Positions 22,261-34,596 are shown, numbered from the stretch's first letter. The stretch is DNA of 64,000 nucleotides from Jaapia argillacea MUCL 33604 (GCA_000697665.1 KL197725.1:722363-786362), one strand, 5' to 3'. Numbers and translations are program-made. Notes: a model not told the origin generated them from the sequence alone.

Positions 22261-23665
22261 TCACGAGTCACTCCGAGAATCATTGATGGCACTCTCTTCC
22301 GGCCCCTGCCTAAGTGCGACACCTAGCAGTAACAAGAGGGTACATGCTGAAACAAGAATCATCTGCACAAAAAATCCAATAGCATCTACAAACCATTTGA
22401 ACGTTAGCGTACATATCAACGTTCTTCGAAAAGGGGATGTCTTGCCCAGCAATATTCCTAAACACCAAACATTGAATAACTGCCATCAACTTCCAGAGTG
22501 AAACTGGCGGCGTACCAAAGTCAGGTGAGCCCACGAACAACGTTCGAAGAGCGGGTATGGTGACTACCACCGTGACGGGAAGGATAACGATGGATTCATG
22601 GAGCCGATGTGTCTTCGAGAAAAAAGCAATCACAGTGATATACACAACCATGGCCGCCAAGGCCCAGTTTATGCAGAAAATGGCCAGAGCGAAAACTTTT
22701 GCGAGCGGCTCGCGTGACATAGATAGAAAAAACGACCTTGACGGGAATGTGGAGCCATTGAGAGAACTGGTACAGAGACCATAGTCCACAACCTGGTGCG
22801 CGGACAAGCCTTGAGCAGTCTCTACGGGATAGAACAATAGAAAGGGAGGAGGCTGGCCAGTTTGGTGATCGAGGATGATCATGGTAGCAGTCATTACGTA
22901 GGCGTCGAACGGGTATACATAGTCTGCGGTGCGATGGAGTAGCCTTGGGCCGAACTTGAAATGTAGAGTATAACCCTGAATGTCCATGAGATGGGTGGTC
23001 TGGAACTCATTCAGGGCTTGGATGCTAAAAAGGGGAATGGGATTAGTATGCTACAAAGGGAAGAATTTAGGACGGAGGGGGCACTGACTAAATCGGTTTG
23101 CCATGAGAGTCCCTTGGGGTCAACGCGGGGTCGTATGAGAAGAATGGTTGGCTGGCGCTAAAAGCTCATATCATTCAATGTCGTTCTATGAGTACGACGT
23201 GGTTCCAGATGGGGAGCACATCTAAGTTGACTCACCCGTCAACGAAGAAATCCAGCGCAGTGGGTGATGGGGTACACGGAGTATCCCCATAGTACGAGGA
23301 AGAGTTGGTCAGTTGATACAACCCGCAACCTGCGATGAGCCAGGATATCGTAATGGTCTTCTGCTCCAAATCGATGGAGTATATGTGGCCGACCAAGGCG
23401 ATCTGACCGAGCACAATCAGTCAATGAAGCTCATATACTTCGGTCTCTTTGAAGAACCTACCCCACTGGCATACCCTACACTTTGCAACATGTATTCTGC
23501 TGTCCTCAAAGCACCACCACTGACCGAGAGTAAGAGGACCAGGAGAGAAGCGACAAGGAGAACTAAAAGGGAGAATATGGAGAGAACTACGTGTCTCCGT
23601 GCCTTCGAAACCAATGAGAACGAAGAGCATTTGAGAGCACGTCCCGTCCGCGATAATAGTTTCAT
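22261..23665 (-). CDS. DUF4436-like integral membrane protein
   Basis: ATG at 23665 gives MKLLSRTGRAL and then a strong membrane helix (VVLSIFSLLVLLVASLLVLL). The next exon carries IALVGHIYSIDLEQKTITI. The middle part contains YVYPFDAY, the conserved tyrosine-pro-phe-asp motif of this family. A second helix (FALAIFCINWALAAMVVYI) is followed by PALRTLFVGSP and a last helix (GFFVQMILVSACTLLLLLG) ending with SRSDS at 22261. Exons were joined by eye. The intron before the last exon (near 22390-22480) is unresolved. The function of this family is unknown. It is convergent with the deaminase gene, which lies 284 bp away. Confidence 0.72.
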
Positions 23666-24164
23666 TGTAGCAGATTTAAACGCCCAGCACAATCAGCTGG
23701 ACAGCTTCATCGTCCTGGCGGAGGTGATGTCACATAAGGAAATGCCTGCCCTCTAAAGTGTTGAAAACCTGCCAGTGGAAACCTTCGCCAAGCTCATCAC
23801 AGGATCACGTCTTGATATCCCACGATAACAATTCTGGAACGAAACAACTTGAAGCTTTGGAGGATATATCGTTGTATGGGTGGTGTAGTCGACAGTCAGG
23901 CAACGACAACGTCCAAAATGTCCTCTAATTCGGCAGGAGGTCACCAGAATATTAATGATGGAGGGGTACCGTGTGACTCCGTGACTTTCTTTGTCACCTC
24001 CATCCTTTTCCCCAAATACCTCCGCTGCGGAGAGAGGACGCAGAGATGGTGATAGGTCATGAACCCTTCTATCTGGAGTATCTATTTCTAGCGTGTACAA
24101 GTACACAAAGGACATAAGGTTCCCCCTTCCTGCTCCATGCGCTCATAAATCATAAATTCAAACC
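23666..24164. other. Divergent promoter region
   Basis: About 500 bp between the minus-strand DUF4436-like gene and the plus-strand reductase. No gene was seen, and it must hold both promoters. A C/T-rich run just upstream of the reductase start (about 24119-24135) is common in fungal promoters. Confidence 0.45.
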
Positions 24165-25565
24165 ATGCGCCTGTCGCTTACCTCCCTCTTGCTCTTTCCC
24201 ACTACTTTCCTCTTTGTTTCTTTAACCTCCTTCACTGCTGCTGCCATGGCCTGGGATCTCGTTGAGCTAAATGACGGTTAGTTTCCCTCATTTTATTGGT
24301 GTTGAAATGTGAGAGCTGATTAAGAGGCGTGGATCCCAAGGCTACAAAATGCCCACCATTGCCTTTGGCACTTGGAAGATGGGTAACGGACAAGGGCCCA
24401 TTGACCAAGTCGACCAGGCTATTTCAACCGGTTTCAGTCATGTAGGTGAGTATCTGCGCACGAGGCGAGATAGTGTCGTAAGAGCGGTTATTGACGGCGC
24501 TTTCACAGATACCGCCCAAGCTTACAGGAATGAAGCTGAAGCTGGCTCTGCCATTCGGGACAGCGGGCTCTCTCGTTCAGAGATCTTCCTCACGACCAAG
24601 TATTCTGGAATGGCTGATATTGATGACTCCATCCAAGCGAGCTTGAAAAACGTTGGTCCCTGACCTGCCAGCATCATGTTGCTTTCCTCACCATATGAGC
24701 GTAGTTGGGTGTATCTTATGTCGACCTCTACCTCGTCCACTCCCCTCGTTTGGCCGTCCCAGATATCCCTACCATCTGGAGCAAAATGGAGGCCATCAAA
24801 TCTGCCGGTTATGCCAAGAGCATTGGTATCAGCAACTTCAACGTTCCTCAAATGGAGACCCTGGTCGCATCTGCGAAGTTCGTTCCTACTGTCAACCAAG
24901 TGAGTCTAAATTTCATCACTCTCCGACTTTGCGATAAGCTTATCTTTGCTCGTTCACAGATCTTGCTCCACCCCTACGTCTACGCTGAGCAAGCTCCAAT
25001 TTTAGAGTATGGTGCGAAGCACGGTATCGTCATTGAGGCTTACAGTTCGCTCATGTGGGTTCTGCCATTCATATTTTACTTCGTTTTGTTAACCCTTTCG
25101 TTGCTTAGTCCTTTGACGTCGCAAACTGGCGGCCCTGTGGATATCCCCGTCAATGCCATCGCCGCCAGGCTCGGCAAAGCACCTGAACAGATCTTGCTTG
25201 CGTGGGTCAAAGCCAAGGGCGCTGTTCCCGTCACGTTAGTAATCCCTCGACTATTGCATCTGGAATATCCTTTGATTCTGATTACTGACTGCGTTTCTTC
25301 AGGACCAGCTCCAAGAAGGATCGTTTGGAACGTTACCTCGATTCTGGCGATATCGGTACGTGATATTAGTTCTCTACATTCAACGGGATTCTCATCTACC
25401 TGTTTTGTCACAGTACTCACAGATGCTGATATCGCTGCGATCGATGCTGCTGGTGCGATCGGTGCTCGTCGGTTCACTGCTAAGAAGGTGTTGAGGACTG
25501 TCGCTGTCGTTGGCTTGGTTGGTGCTGCCGCCTTGAAGATTTGGGGGTGGTTGGGGAAGTTGTAA
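24165..25565 (+). CDS. Aldo/keto reductase
   Basis: An NAD(P)H-dependent reductase of aldehydes or ketones. Catalytic residues are visible: Asp and Tyr in DTAQAYRNEAE, Lys in LTTKYSG, and His in LYLVHSPR. SIGISNFN and the cofactor-side ILLHPYVYAEQAPILE and PEQILLAWVKAKG are typical. The first intron is 24277-24340, followed by others with GT...AG ends at about 24448-24509, 24651-24704, 24901-24960 and 25055-25110. ATG at 24165 adds a hydrophobic, signal-like N-terminus (SLTSLLLFPTTFLFVSL). The internal ATG at 24246 (MAWDLVELNDG) would give an ordinary cytosolic start. The C-terminus has another hydrophobic stretch (VAVVGLVGAAALKIW), which is unusual. It stops at 25563-25565. Confidence 0.9.
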
Positions 25566-25786
25566 AGGAGAGGAAGATCTAGGATTTCTATCTAGTGTCG
25601 AGAGGAACTTGTACTAGTTGTAGTATGTATAACCGCTTTGATGCTCAGATGTTTGGGGGTGGCATCAACTTTGAGTTCAAGTTCAATTTGAATTTCAACT
25701 GTCCTTGACGCGCTTGTGGCACCTGCAACTCTTACACTCCTTGCACTTGCACCAATTCTCAACAACTTCGCGCAGTTGTCTCGCCG

Positions 25787-27760
25787 ATGGATCTCGACGA
25801 GCAGAACCAACACAACACAATCGCAGACCTTTCCTCCAGCTACCCAGCTCACTCAACTCTGATCTCCCACCTCCAAACATTCCTGACGACCTACCCTCCT
25901 CCATTCATCTATATAACTGACACCTTTACTCCACGAACCACCTCAACAGTCCTCAAGTCCCTCTTGTCGTCACTCCACTCGCAATCTCTCCAGCCACACG
26001 GTCCTACGACCCCCCTCCCGCGTATAGCGCACGCTTGGGTGAACGCAGTCGCGACGTTCAATTCACGAATATTTTTTGACACTGTTCTGAATGACTTGGT
26101 GGGTTGGGAGCCGAAGTGGGAGGATGGATGTGAAAATTGGGCTCCGGAAGGTTCTGGTGGGGGTGCCGGGGGCATGAGGTATAATGAGAACCTTGATACG
26201 TTTTTGCACGGTTTGAGGGCTGTTTACTCCCATCTCGAGGTGCAAGAAAAGGTTGAGGAACCTTCTGCTTTCAAGGCCAAGGGGAGAGGGAGGGGTAGGG
26301 GTAGAGGAACTGGGAAGGGTAAGGGAAAGGAGAAAGTCGAGGAGACGAAGGGAGGGAAGAGGGATGTTAGGATGGTTGTGGTTGTTGAGAAGGCTGAGAG
26401 GTTGAGAGAGGCTTTACCCGATCTTGTGGTACCGTTGACGAGGCTAGCTGAACTGGTGAGTGGGATTGGAGTGTTACTTCCGGTTCTTGGCCCCCATGGT
26501 GGCGGCAGCGTCTACCGTCACTTTGGTGGAAGGAATTGCGCTCCATCCCACTATGAGTATTTATGTCGCCCTTCTAACATACCTATTTTACTATCAAGTA
26601 GTCACGGACACCTATCACAGTGATTTTGCTATCCTCTGTTCGCTGGGAGGACATCAAACCTCCGCTAGGCGCATCTTCCGAGCCTTACTATTTTGACGTC
26701 CCTCCTCCCAACCGCGACAGTACGTCTCACGTCCTCCCTTCCCCATTCTCCCTATTCAACCCTATCATTTTCAGGTACGATACGTGTGCTGACAGCCCAC
26801 AATCCAAACCCCCTCTACTCTCACTTCATCTCAACGCTTTACAGCGTTTGCTCGCCATTTACCACCGACCCCGACGAACTACAATATATCGCAGCTTCGA
26901 GGTGGCCTGCATTTGTCCAAGCTATCTTGTCTGAATTCGTCGATGACGACGGGGGACAACCACTCAATATCGATGATATTCAGGTCCCTGAAGAGACGAG
27001 AATTCGGTGGTTGAGACAGTTCACTCCCACTTTCACCTCGGCTTTAGACGTGCTATATCCTCGGATAAAGAGTGCTACAGATTTGGCTCGCCCTTCTCCT
27101 GACGACCACTCTGTTGATGAAGGTGAAGACAAGAAGAGCATCAGTCAATTACCGAGAATGCAAAAGTTTATTTTGGTTGCTGCCTTCCTTGCATCGACGA
27201 ACCCTGCCAAGAGTGACATGAGGATGTTTGCGAGGGGGAAGGATGAGAGAAAGAGGAGGAGACGGAAAAGCGTTAATGCTACTCCGAAGAAAGGTGGTGG
27301 GGCTGTGAAGGTTGGTGACTTTCTTTATGAGGATATATGCTCGTCGGGGTTGATCAAGAAGTTTTCTTTAGATCCCGCAGCGTCTCCTAGGCCCCATCCC
27401 TTTCCCACTCGACCGACTTGTCGCCATCTTGGGATGTCTGCTATTAGAGAACGACCCTCCTCCCCCAGAACGCGCTGCTGATTTCGAGCACGAGAGTGAA
27501 TATACGGAGGTTGAGGTGAACCGAGTAGCCGTGATGTCGTCCGTGAGTCTTTGGATTCCTCATCACACTTTCTTCGTCATTTCTCAGGTTGTTTTGGCCA
27601 GATCACCTCCTTAACAGCGTCGCATCTTCTCCAACGCACATCACCTCCGGATAGATTGGATGGCCCTCCGATGTATAGGTGTGGGGTTGGCTATGAGATT
27701 GCGCTTGAGCTTTCGAGGGACGTCGGTATTATATTGGGTGATTTGTTGTGGGAGGCATGA
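25787..27760 (+). CDS. ORC5: Origin recognition complex subunit 5
   Basis: A subunit of the nuclear complex that marks replication origins. The N-terminal AAA-like part (PPFIYITDTFTPRTTSTVL) has no GxxGxGKT Walker A at the expected place. RMVVVVEKAERLREALPDLV and ITVILLSSVRWEDIKPPLG follow. The C-terminal part is highly diagnostic: LPRMQKFILVAAFLASTNPA, SDMRMFARGKDERKRRRR, then LTASHLLQRTSPPDRLDGPP and a final GIILGDLLWEA. A Lys/Gly/Arg-rich insertion lies near residue 165. Introns were seen at about 26455-26600, 26717-26775 and 27541-27600. Between FPT... and LVAILGCLLLEND the frame shifts by one base (27398-27406) with no intron that repairs it. This is a likely sequencing error or a real mutation. 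Confidence 0.9.
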
Positions 27761-27953
27761 AGATTTATCATGTGGAAGGCTGGTGTTCAGTAGCGGTTGT
27801 TTGTTGTTGTCCAAAGGCTTTGGAAATTTACAAGTCCAAACATACACCGTCCGAAAAAGGAAAGAGAATTTTGGACTTGATCGCTGAAAGTTGCCCAAGG
27901 ACTCCAGCAATTCCTGTTCACTGAGTTTGGGTCTCCTCGTCAATACTGAGAAT

Positions 27954-30900
27954 ATGTCAACCCTTGGGAAACGGAAAGATAGAGAGGAGGACGCAGATAA
28001 AACTTTTGCTCATGGGTGTGTAACCCTCTCTCAAAGTTTCGATTATTCCTCCCTAACAAGTTTCTGTTCTATTCATCTAGGTCGACTTTATTTGTCTCCA
28101 ATCTTCCGTACACAGCGACTTCAGTCGACCTCCAGACCCTATTCTCCGATATAGCTCCTGTCCGATCAGCTTTTGTCGTGACAGAGAAAGGGTCAGGAGT
28201 CTCCAAGGGTGTTGGATATGTCTCCTTCGCAATCAAAGAAGATGCGCAGGCTGCGTTTACGAATATATCAAGTGAAGGGTTACAGCTGGACCGTAGAAGC
28301 TTGAGAGTTCAGTGGGCGGACAGCAAGGTTCGTTCTATTTCTTTTGAATCATGAACGGACTTCTGGCTGAGGGCTCGCCGCAGCCAAAGGTTGGGAACGA
28401 GGAGACAGAGAAGAAAGAACCCAAACCGAAAGCAACACCCTCTCACAGACCTATCACCCATAAACCATCCGCTGCAGACCCTCTTGCTATCCGCACTGTT
28501 GTCATTTCCGGCCTCCCTCCATCAATCGACTCGAAAACCCTCTGGAAGAAAATCCGAAAATACGAAGGGGCCGAGTCAATACTATGGCCATTGAAAGGAG
28601 ACGATGAAGAAGAAGATCCCAGTTCTGGTTCATATGATCCGTTTCTCCCTCGTAGAAATGATCCTTACGTTTTCGTCCACTCTCCGTAGCTCACGCACTC
28701 TTCAAAAACGCCGCTTCTGCCCAAGAAGCAGTAACCAAACTTCATGCACATGTCTTCAAAGGCTCGCTTCTCTCCGTGACGCTCAAGAAACGACTCGAAG
28801 GTCTCGCGAAACTGTCCTCTCAGAAACCCACCAAGCCTAGTACTGCCGCACGGACTGACGTTGTCAAGAAACCAGCCCCAAGCCGCGCGAGTCGTCTTAT
28901 TGTTCGTAACTTACCATTCAACATCACCGAACAAGACCTCCGTGCGGTGTTCCTCCCACACGGACCCATCCACTCCATCGACATCCCTCTCAAGCCCGAT
29001 GAGAACCCCGATGATATGGAAGATGGGGAGCAGGAAGTGAAAAAGGAGGCGAAGAATAAGGGTTTCGCTTTCGTCTGGATGTTGAGTAAGAAAGATGCAG
29101 AGAAGGCCGTGGAGGGATGTAATGGGATAAAACTGCGCCCTGGGATGGCACAGAGCTTGGTTTTGGATAAACAAAAGAAGAAGAAAGTGAGGAGGGAGGA
29201 GGAGAAGGCGAGGAAAAGGATTGAAAGTGGGGGCGTTGACGGTGCTGAGGATTTGGACCACGCGAAAGATGGCCCAGAGGAGCGAGGGGAGGTCGAAAAG
29301 CCTCTGAAAGGAGTTGAGAGAGTCATCGCGGTAGATTGGGCGCTGAGTAAGAACAAGTGGGAGGAGGAAAAGGCAAAAGTTGCCCAAGTGGAGGATGTTG
29401 AAGAAGGGGAATCATTGGGTTCGGAAAGCGAGGGTGAAGATTCCAGTGGCGATGGGAGTGATGATGATCATATAGGTGTCCACGACGACAACTCGTCCGA
29501 AGAAGGCAGTGCATCGGAGGATGAAGGTGGTTCGGGGGAGGACGACGACATGGACGTCGATGCCGATGAACAGGAACCTGTGAAACCCCAACTACCACCC
29601 CCGGAAGCTGGCACCACACTCTTCGTACGCAACGTTCCATACGAGGCCACAGATGATGAACTGCGAACCCTGTCAGCACTCTTTCCTCTTCTCGCTGACG
29701 TCTTGTAACCACATATTTCACTGATACACCCTCCCTCTACCCCTCGTTTCAGGTTCCGGACGTTCGGACCCCTCCGATATGCACGCGTAACTATGGATCA
29801 CAGCACAGGTAGATCCCGTGGAACTGGGTTTGCATGTTTCTGGAATAAGGAAGATGCAGACAAAGCTATCCAACAGAGTGATATTTTGCGTATGGAAACG
29901 ATGGGGAACGAAGGAGTACGTTCAACTCTACCACTTTCCTCCCAAGAATTTCCCAAAGCTGGCGTTCCTGACGGTAGTGTTGATTAGCCCCAGAAGAATC
30001 CGTTCAAATTCTCCTCCATCCTTACTCCAGATCCTTCTGCGGCCATCGCTCAGAGCCTAGTGCTACACGGCCGTACACTTGACGTTTCCCGTGCCGTAAC
30101 GAGGGATGAGGCTGGTAAACTGAAAGAGGCCGCGGAGAAACGGAGGGAAAAGGCGGACAAGAGGAACATGTATTTGCTAAGGGAAGGAAGTGAGTACTTT
30201 TGCGATCTCTTCTCGCGATTAGCCATCACTAATTTCACTATCTCGTCCATCTGAAACACAGTTATTTTGCCCAGCACACCCGCTGCTGCCTCACTTTCTA
30301 CCAAGGAAGTCGAAAAACGCACCTCCTCGTTCAACGCCAGGCGAAAGTTGTTGCAATCAAATCCTTCTTTGTTCGTCTCCAGGACCCGTCTCAGCGTTCG
30401 GCAGATTCCTCTATTCGTGACTGAACGGTCACTCAGGCGATTGGCCGCACACGCCGTCCGTCAATTCGAGAAGGAAGTGAAGGAGGGCGTTAGAAGTGGT
30501 CTTACGGAGGACGAGCTGACAGAGCCTACGCACGAGGAGGAGGAAGGGAACAAGGATGTAAAAGGGAAATCGAAGGAGAAGGAGAAGCCCAAGCCACCGA
30601 TGAAAGATAGCAAGAAGAACTCCCTTGTTAAACAGGCAAAGGTTGTCCGCCAGCAAGAACGAGTGGATCCCATCACTGGTAAAGGCCGAAGTAAAGGTTA
30701 CGGCTTCTTGGAACTGGAGACTCATCCTGACGCATTACGCGTCTTGAGATGGGCGAACAATAATCCCGACGTTACGCCTCTTTTCGAGGAGTGGTGGAAA
30801 TCGGAGTTGGAAAACCTGATCAAAGTCGAGAAGGCCAAGAAGGAGACTGGTGACGTCGCACAGCTTCAGAGGTTGGAGAATGAGTTAGAGAAGGGAGTGG

Positions 30901-31252
30901 CAGGGAAGGGTAAGGGAACTTTGATCATTGAGTTCTCCATCGAGAACATTCAGGTGGTTCAGCGTCGTGCAACTCGCCAACAGGACGCGAAAGATCCGGT
31001 TAGTTCTCTTAAACTTCGGCGTTCGGAGGCAAGCCTGACACTTTACAGACCTCAGATCGACGTCCGACCAAGAAACTCACTCTACCGAAGAAAGATAAGC
31101 CAGAAGAGCGTTCTCCAAAGAAGCGTCGGACATCTGAAGTTGATTCAAAGCCTCAATCCGGTACTAAAGAGTCTCCTGCTTCACATCCAGCTGGCTCGAT
31201 TATCGGTCGGAAACGGAAGCAAAAGAGAATTGCGAAGAAAGGTGGCTCATAA
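27954..31252 (+). CDS. NOP4: Nucleolar RNA-binding protein for large ribosomal subunit assembly
   Basis: A multi-RRM protein of the Nop4/RBM28 family, which acts in 60S subunit assembly in the nucleolus. ATG at 27954 (MSTLGKRKDREED) leads into RRM1 (STLFVSNLPYTATSVDLQTL, RNP1 KGVGYVSFA). RRM2 follows (TVVISGLPPSIDSKTLWKKI), then RRM3 (SRLIVRNLPFNITEQDLRAV, RNP1 KGFAFVWM). An acidic stretch at about 29400-29560 comes next, then RRM4 (TTLFVRNVPYEATDDELRTL, RNP1 RGTGFACFW) and a degenerate fifth RRM (TRLSVRQIPLFVTERSLRRL, RNP1 KGYGFLEL). The last exon, after an intron ending near 31048, encodes a basic tail GRKRKQKRIAKKGGS and stops at 31250-31252. All joins checked by eye keep the frame (for example 28016-28080). 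It starts 193 bp after the ORC5 stop on the same strand. Confidence 0.93.
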
Positions 31253-32290
31253 GGGTAGGAGATGGATGACGTTGATTCTGCTCTCGTGATTGTTGGTTAT
31301 TTTGACGAGTCGCATCGCCCTTCTGAAATGACCTTCTTGCTTTGCTTCTCGTGTACACGCCGCCCTCTCCTTTACCATGCTCCAAGTCTCCTCACTCGAC
31401 ACTTGCTTCCCACCAACCTCCCCTATGTTGCCCGATGAGCCCCGAGACAACTTTGCCGCATTAGGACCATCCACCCACGAAGAAACTATACTTTGAGCAA
31501 CGGACGTCGCGTTGATCACTAGGCACTAGTGACTCCCGAGTTCCTTGTTTGCGAATCTCAGTGGCCCCTCGTAGTCTCACCTTCGTCAACTAGAAAGGAT
31601 GTCTTGGGAGACGCTCACAACCTTATCCGCTTCGCAGAGCTTTGATGGATCTCGAGATCAGCAGAGGACGTAACCCATCTCCTACGCCGGCAGCAAGATC
31701 GGTCTGAGCCATGAACCCGTCACATAATAGAACAGTCCTTTGGTTGAGGAATGCCACCGACGGGTTCTGAGTTATGAAACGATCGGCCGCGTAATTGGAG
31801 GTATGCATGAACCTGCACGAAGATCCTGAGATCGAAGATATCGGCATTGACAACGTCTCCTACGATACACATCGTAGCGCCGCACATTACCCTCCCCCAA
31901 ACACCGGCGCAACCCATAGGCTGATATCCCAATCAGAGAAGGAAAGGACCCTGCACAACCAGGCTGGCCAGTTGGACTCCGGTATCGCATATCGCGGCTT
32001 GTACACATTCTGCTTGAAGAGCAGCAAGGAAAGCAAGAAACACAAGACTCACAAGGTAAAATTACAACTGGAGGGCGAAGTTCGCAGTTCCAATCAAACA
32101 GATGTACAACCGTCAACGACTTCGCATAGTTTGGGAGTGAGAGAGACAGGACTTGTTGTGACATCGCATATATCGACAGATAGACTACATGCATCGGCGT
32201 CTGGTAGTTCCCGAGCCTCGGAAACACAGCTCTCACTCGGCAGACTTTCTGGTTAGTGTGGAGAGGGTTCGATCAGTCCCAAGGCGAAAT
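31253..32290. other. Unassigned stretch, no convincing gene
   Basis: Overlapping open frames exist on both strands at 31620-32256, up to 154 codons, some Cys-rich. None matches a family I know and none has clear splice signals. This is the 3' flank of both adjacent genes. Confidence 0.35.
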
Positions 32291-33687
32291 CTACAACATA
32301 GCGGCATCGGTAATCTTTGATACCTCCAGGAACGCCTGCATCAAAGCGGGTACCACAAAAGGATGGTGACACTCTCGCTCGACATCACGAAGCCTCACTT
32401 CGGCTGTTAGTCTCTTGCCACGTTCTTGCTCTGCTTCTGCTTCTGCAGCCTTTCTGAGCCCGATTTCATGTCCTATTGTTGGGGCGTATTCCATGATCAA
32501 TCAGCAGCTAGGTCAGGACATCTGATACTGTGTCAAGAGTTGACTTACTGAGCATGTCACTAACGTCGGGTTGAGGGGCCTCGCTCTTCGTTTCAAGAAT
32601 GATTGGTGCATTCAACTTCCTGAGTTCTTCAAGCACAGCGCTTTCACGTGTTTTGGCTACCGCGATCTCTTTCCTCAGATCAGTAAGTTCGCGATTGAGC
32701 CGGCTGATGGAGGCTGAATGGTCGCCCAGAGATAAGTCGGCAGAATGGAGAGATGCAGCAGGATGTGACGCTGGGTCGCGAAGCGGTACTGATAGTGCAT
32801 TTGTGCCAGTGAGATGGGATAGGTCCGGTTTGGGTTGCTGAGAAGACTTTGAATACACATGATCGTGAGACCATCAGAGTTATTACAGGGTCAGATACCT
32901 CAGCGTCTGAGAGTCCTTGGACAGCTTGAGCCAGGTTTCGCAATGCCGACAGCGACATGTCCAGGCCTGGAATATTCGCGTTCTGTTGGTGGGGCTGACT
33001 ACTCGAGTCATGGGCTTGGGGTGCTGCCATGTCTTGGGCCATATGCGATCCATGAGAGCTGGCGGTGGTGGGAATAGGTACAGGGATAGGGATAGCGGAA
33101 GAGAGAGAAGGTGAATTCGAAGGTAACACAAAAGTCGGCGTGACAGGACTCCTCGGGGCAGCAGGAATCTGGGCTTCTGGGTGGGAGGAACGAGGCGGAG
33201 GATAGGGCCTGTTGAGATAGTTTACATAAATCGGAATCGTGAATAATAAAGATGATCACCTTTTCGTCACATCGATGCTCGAACTGCACAGATATCCGAG
33301 GGAAATTACGACCTCAGGCAGATGCTCATGAAAACTTCCTGCTGGCGACGTACATGGAACACTGCTCTTTCATCAAGGTCGTCGCACTTGCGACCAATTT
33401 AGGTACATTCCGACAGATGGGCTAATCAAGAAACGACCTCGATTAGTATGCTATTCGGCGACTGATCAGTTGCGACTCACATTGGTTCGGTTTGTCACCC
33501 AGAAGAACACAACAGAGTTGGGCGGAAGCCTCTTTATGTTTTCCGCTTTCGGATGAGGAATTCCAAGGACCAAGAGGTCTGCCCTCAGTCCGGATGTAAC
33601 CTGACTGTGAGTGGTTTCGGGCGAAAACAAATCTTCCGCTTTTCTACCGCAGTAGACCACCGTTACTTCGAGAGTTACGTCTGCCAT
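32291..33687 (-). CDS. Unrecognised protein with proline-rich part and coiled coil
   Basis: I do not recognise this gene. ATG at 33687 gives MADVTLEVTVVYCGRKAEDL. Splicing after WVTNRTN to PICRNVPKLVA, and then through a 49-nt intron to SFHEHLPEVVISLGYLCSSS, keeps an open frame into a Pro/Ser-rich region. After GLSDAE an intron leads to SSQQPKPDLSHL and then a coiled coil (ISRLNRELTDLRKEIAVAK). A last exon with more charged helix (GLRKAAEAEAEQERGKRLTA) ends at 32291. The leading part looks like a folded domain and the rest like a dimerizing tail. The exon chain was built by eye and the last join is uncertain, so two genes are possible. It is divergent from profilin. Confidence 0.5.
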
Positions 33688-33992
33688 GGGTTTCAGGGGA
33701 GAAGACGAAAGAGGGGGATATCAATGCGGCCGTGGGCGGAGAAATTGGTGGATTTCAAGTGGATTCAACAGGTATATAATAATCGAGGAGTCCCAGTCAA
33801 GAATACCTCCCAGACACGAGCCATGTATTTAGGGCAGGCAGTAATGGACTTGGAGCGCGTTTGAAGGTGTTTATCTGATGGCGATCTCCGGACTGCACTC
33901 CATTTAGGTCGAGTACTCGCCCATTCCTTGTCTAACCTCCACAACCTCCAGCAGCAGAAAGCACTTTCCATCTCAAACAACCGTAGAGAAAC
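33688..33992. promoter_or_regulatory. Shared divergent promoter region
   Basis: The 305 bp between the start of the minus-strand coiled-coil gene and the profilin ATG must hold both promoters. A TATA-like tataataa at about 33774-33781 lies some 210 bp before the profilin start. A C/T-rich stretch with CTCCACAACCTCCAGCAG lies directly upstream of profilin. Confidence 0.35.
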
Positions 33993-34596
33993 ATGTCCTG
34001 GCAAGGTACGACTCTCCGTTTGGCTGTCTCACCTATCCTCTCAACCCGCTCCGCGCAGCATACGTCGACACCAACCTCGTTGGAAGTGGCAAGGTGTCCA
34101 AGGCTGTGATCCTTGGTCAGAAGGGCGGCGTATGGGCGACTTCCTCGGGATTCAATGTACGTTCCACCCCTGAGGGCATTATGCGACTGCTGAACCTATG
34201 GATCATTCTCGTCAATGTGGGATCTTCGATCTCCATGCGCACAGTTGTCCGCATCCGAACAACAGAAAATCGTTGGCGCTTTTGCTAACCCTGATAACGC
34301 ACGAGCCTCCGGGGTCACTGCTTCAGGCGTAAAGTATCTCGTTCTGCAGGTGACTGATAGGAGCATCTACGGAAAGAAAGCTGTGCGTGTCTTCTTATCG
34401 GAGTGTTTCGTGAAGTTGATTCAAAGTAATCCCCGATATACCTGGAAACACTTCCGCCCGCTAGGCCGATGGTATCGTGATTGTAAAGACAGTGCAGGCA
34501 GTATTGGTCGCTGTGTACAATGCACCCATTCAGGGCCAGGAGTGCATAAGCGTCGTCGAGTCCCTTGCCGACTATCTCATCAGTGTTGGCTACTGA
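33993..34596 (+). CDS. PFY1: Profilin
   Basis: An actin-monomer-binding protein of the cytoplasm that also binds poly-proline and phosphoinositides. Exons are 33993-34005 (13 nt, MSWQ), 34059-34156, 34245-34382 and 34465-34596, giving 126 residues, the usual fungal length. Motifs: MSWQAYVDTNLVG at the start, KVSKAVILGQKGGVWATSSG, LSASEQQKIVGAFANPD, DRSIYGKK, and the end VVESLADYLISVGY. Introns are 53, 88 and 82 nt with GT...AG ends, and the total reads without a stop. The short first coding exon holding only MSWQ plus one base would be missed by simple ORF calling. Confidence 0.97.

Noticed and set aside
28820-29387. Long minus-strand open frames (178 and 158 codons)
   Set aside because: They lie antisense to the third RRM and acidic part of NOP4, whose plus-strand frame has clear motifs and splice sites.
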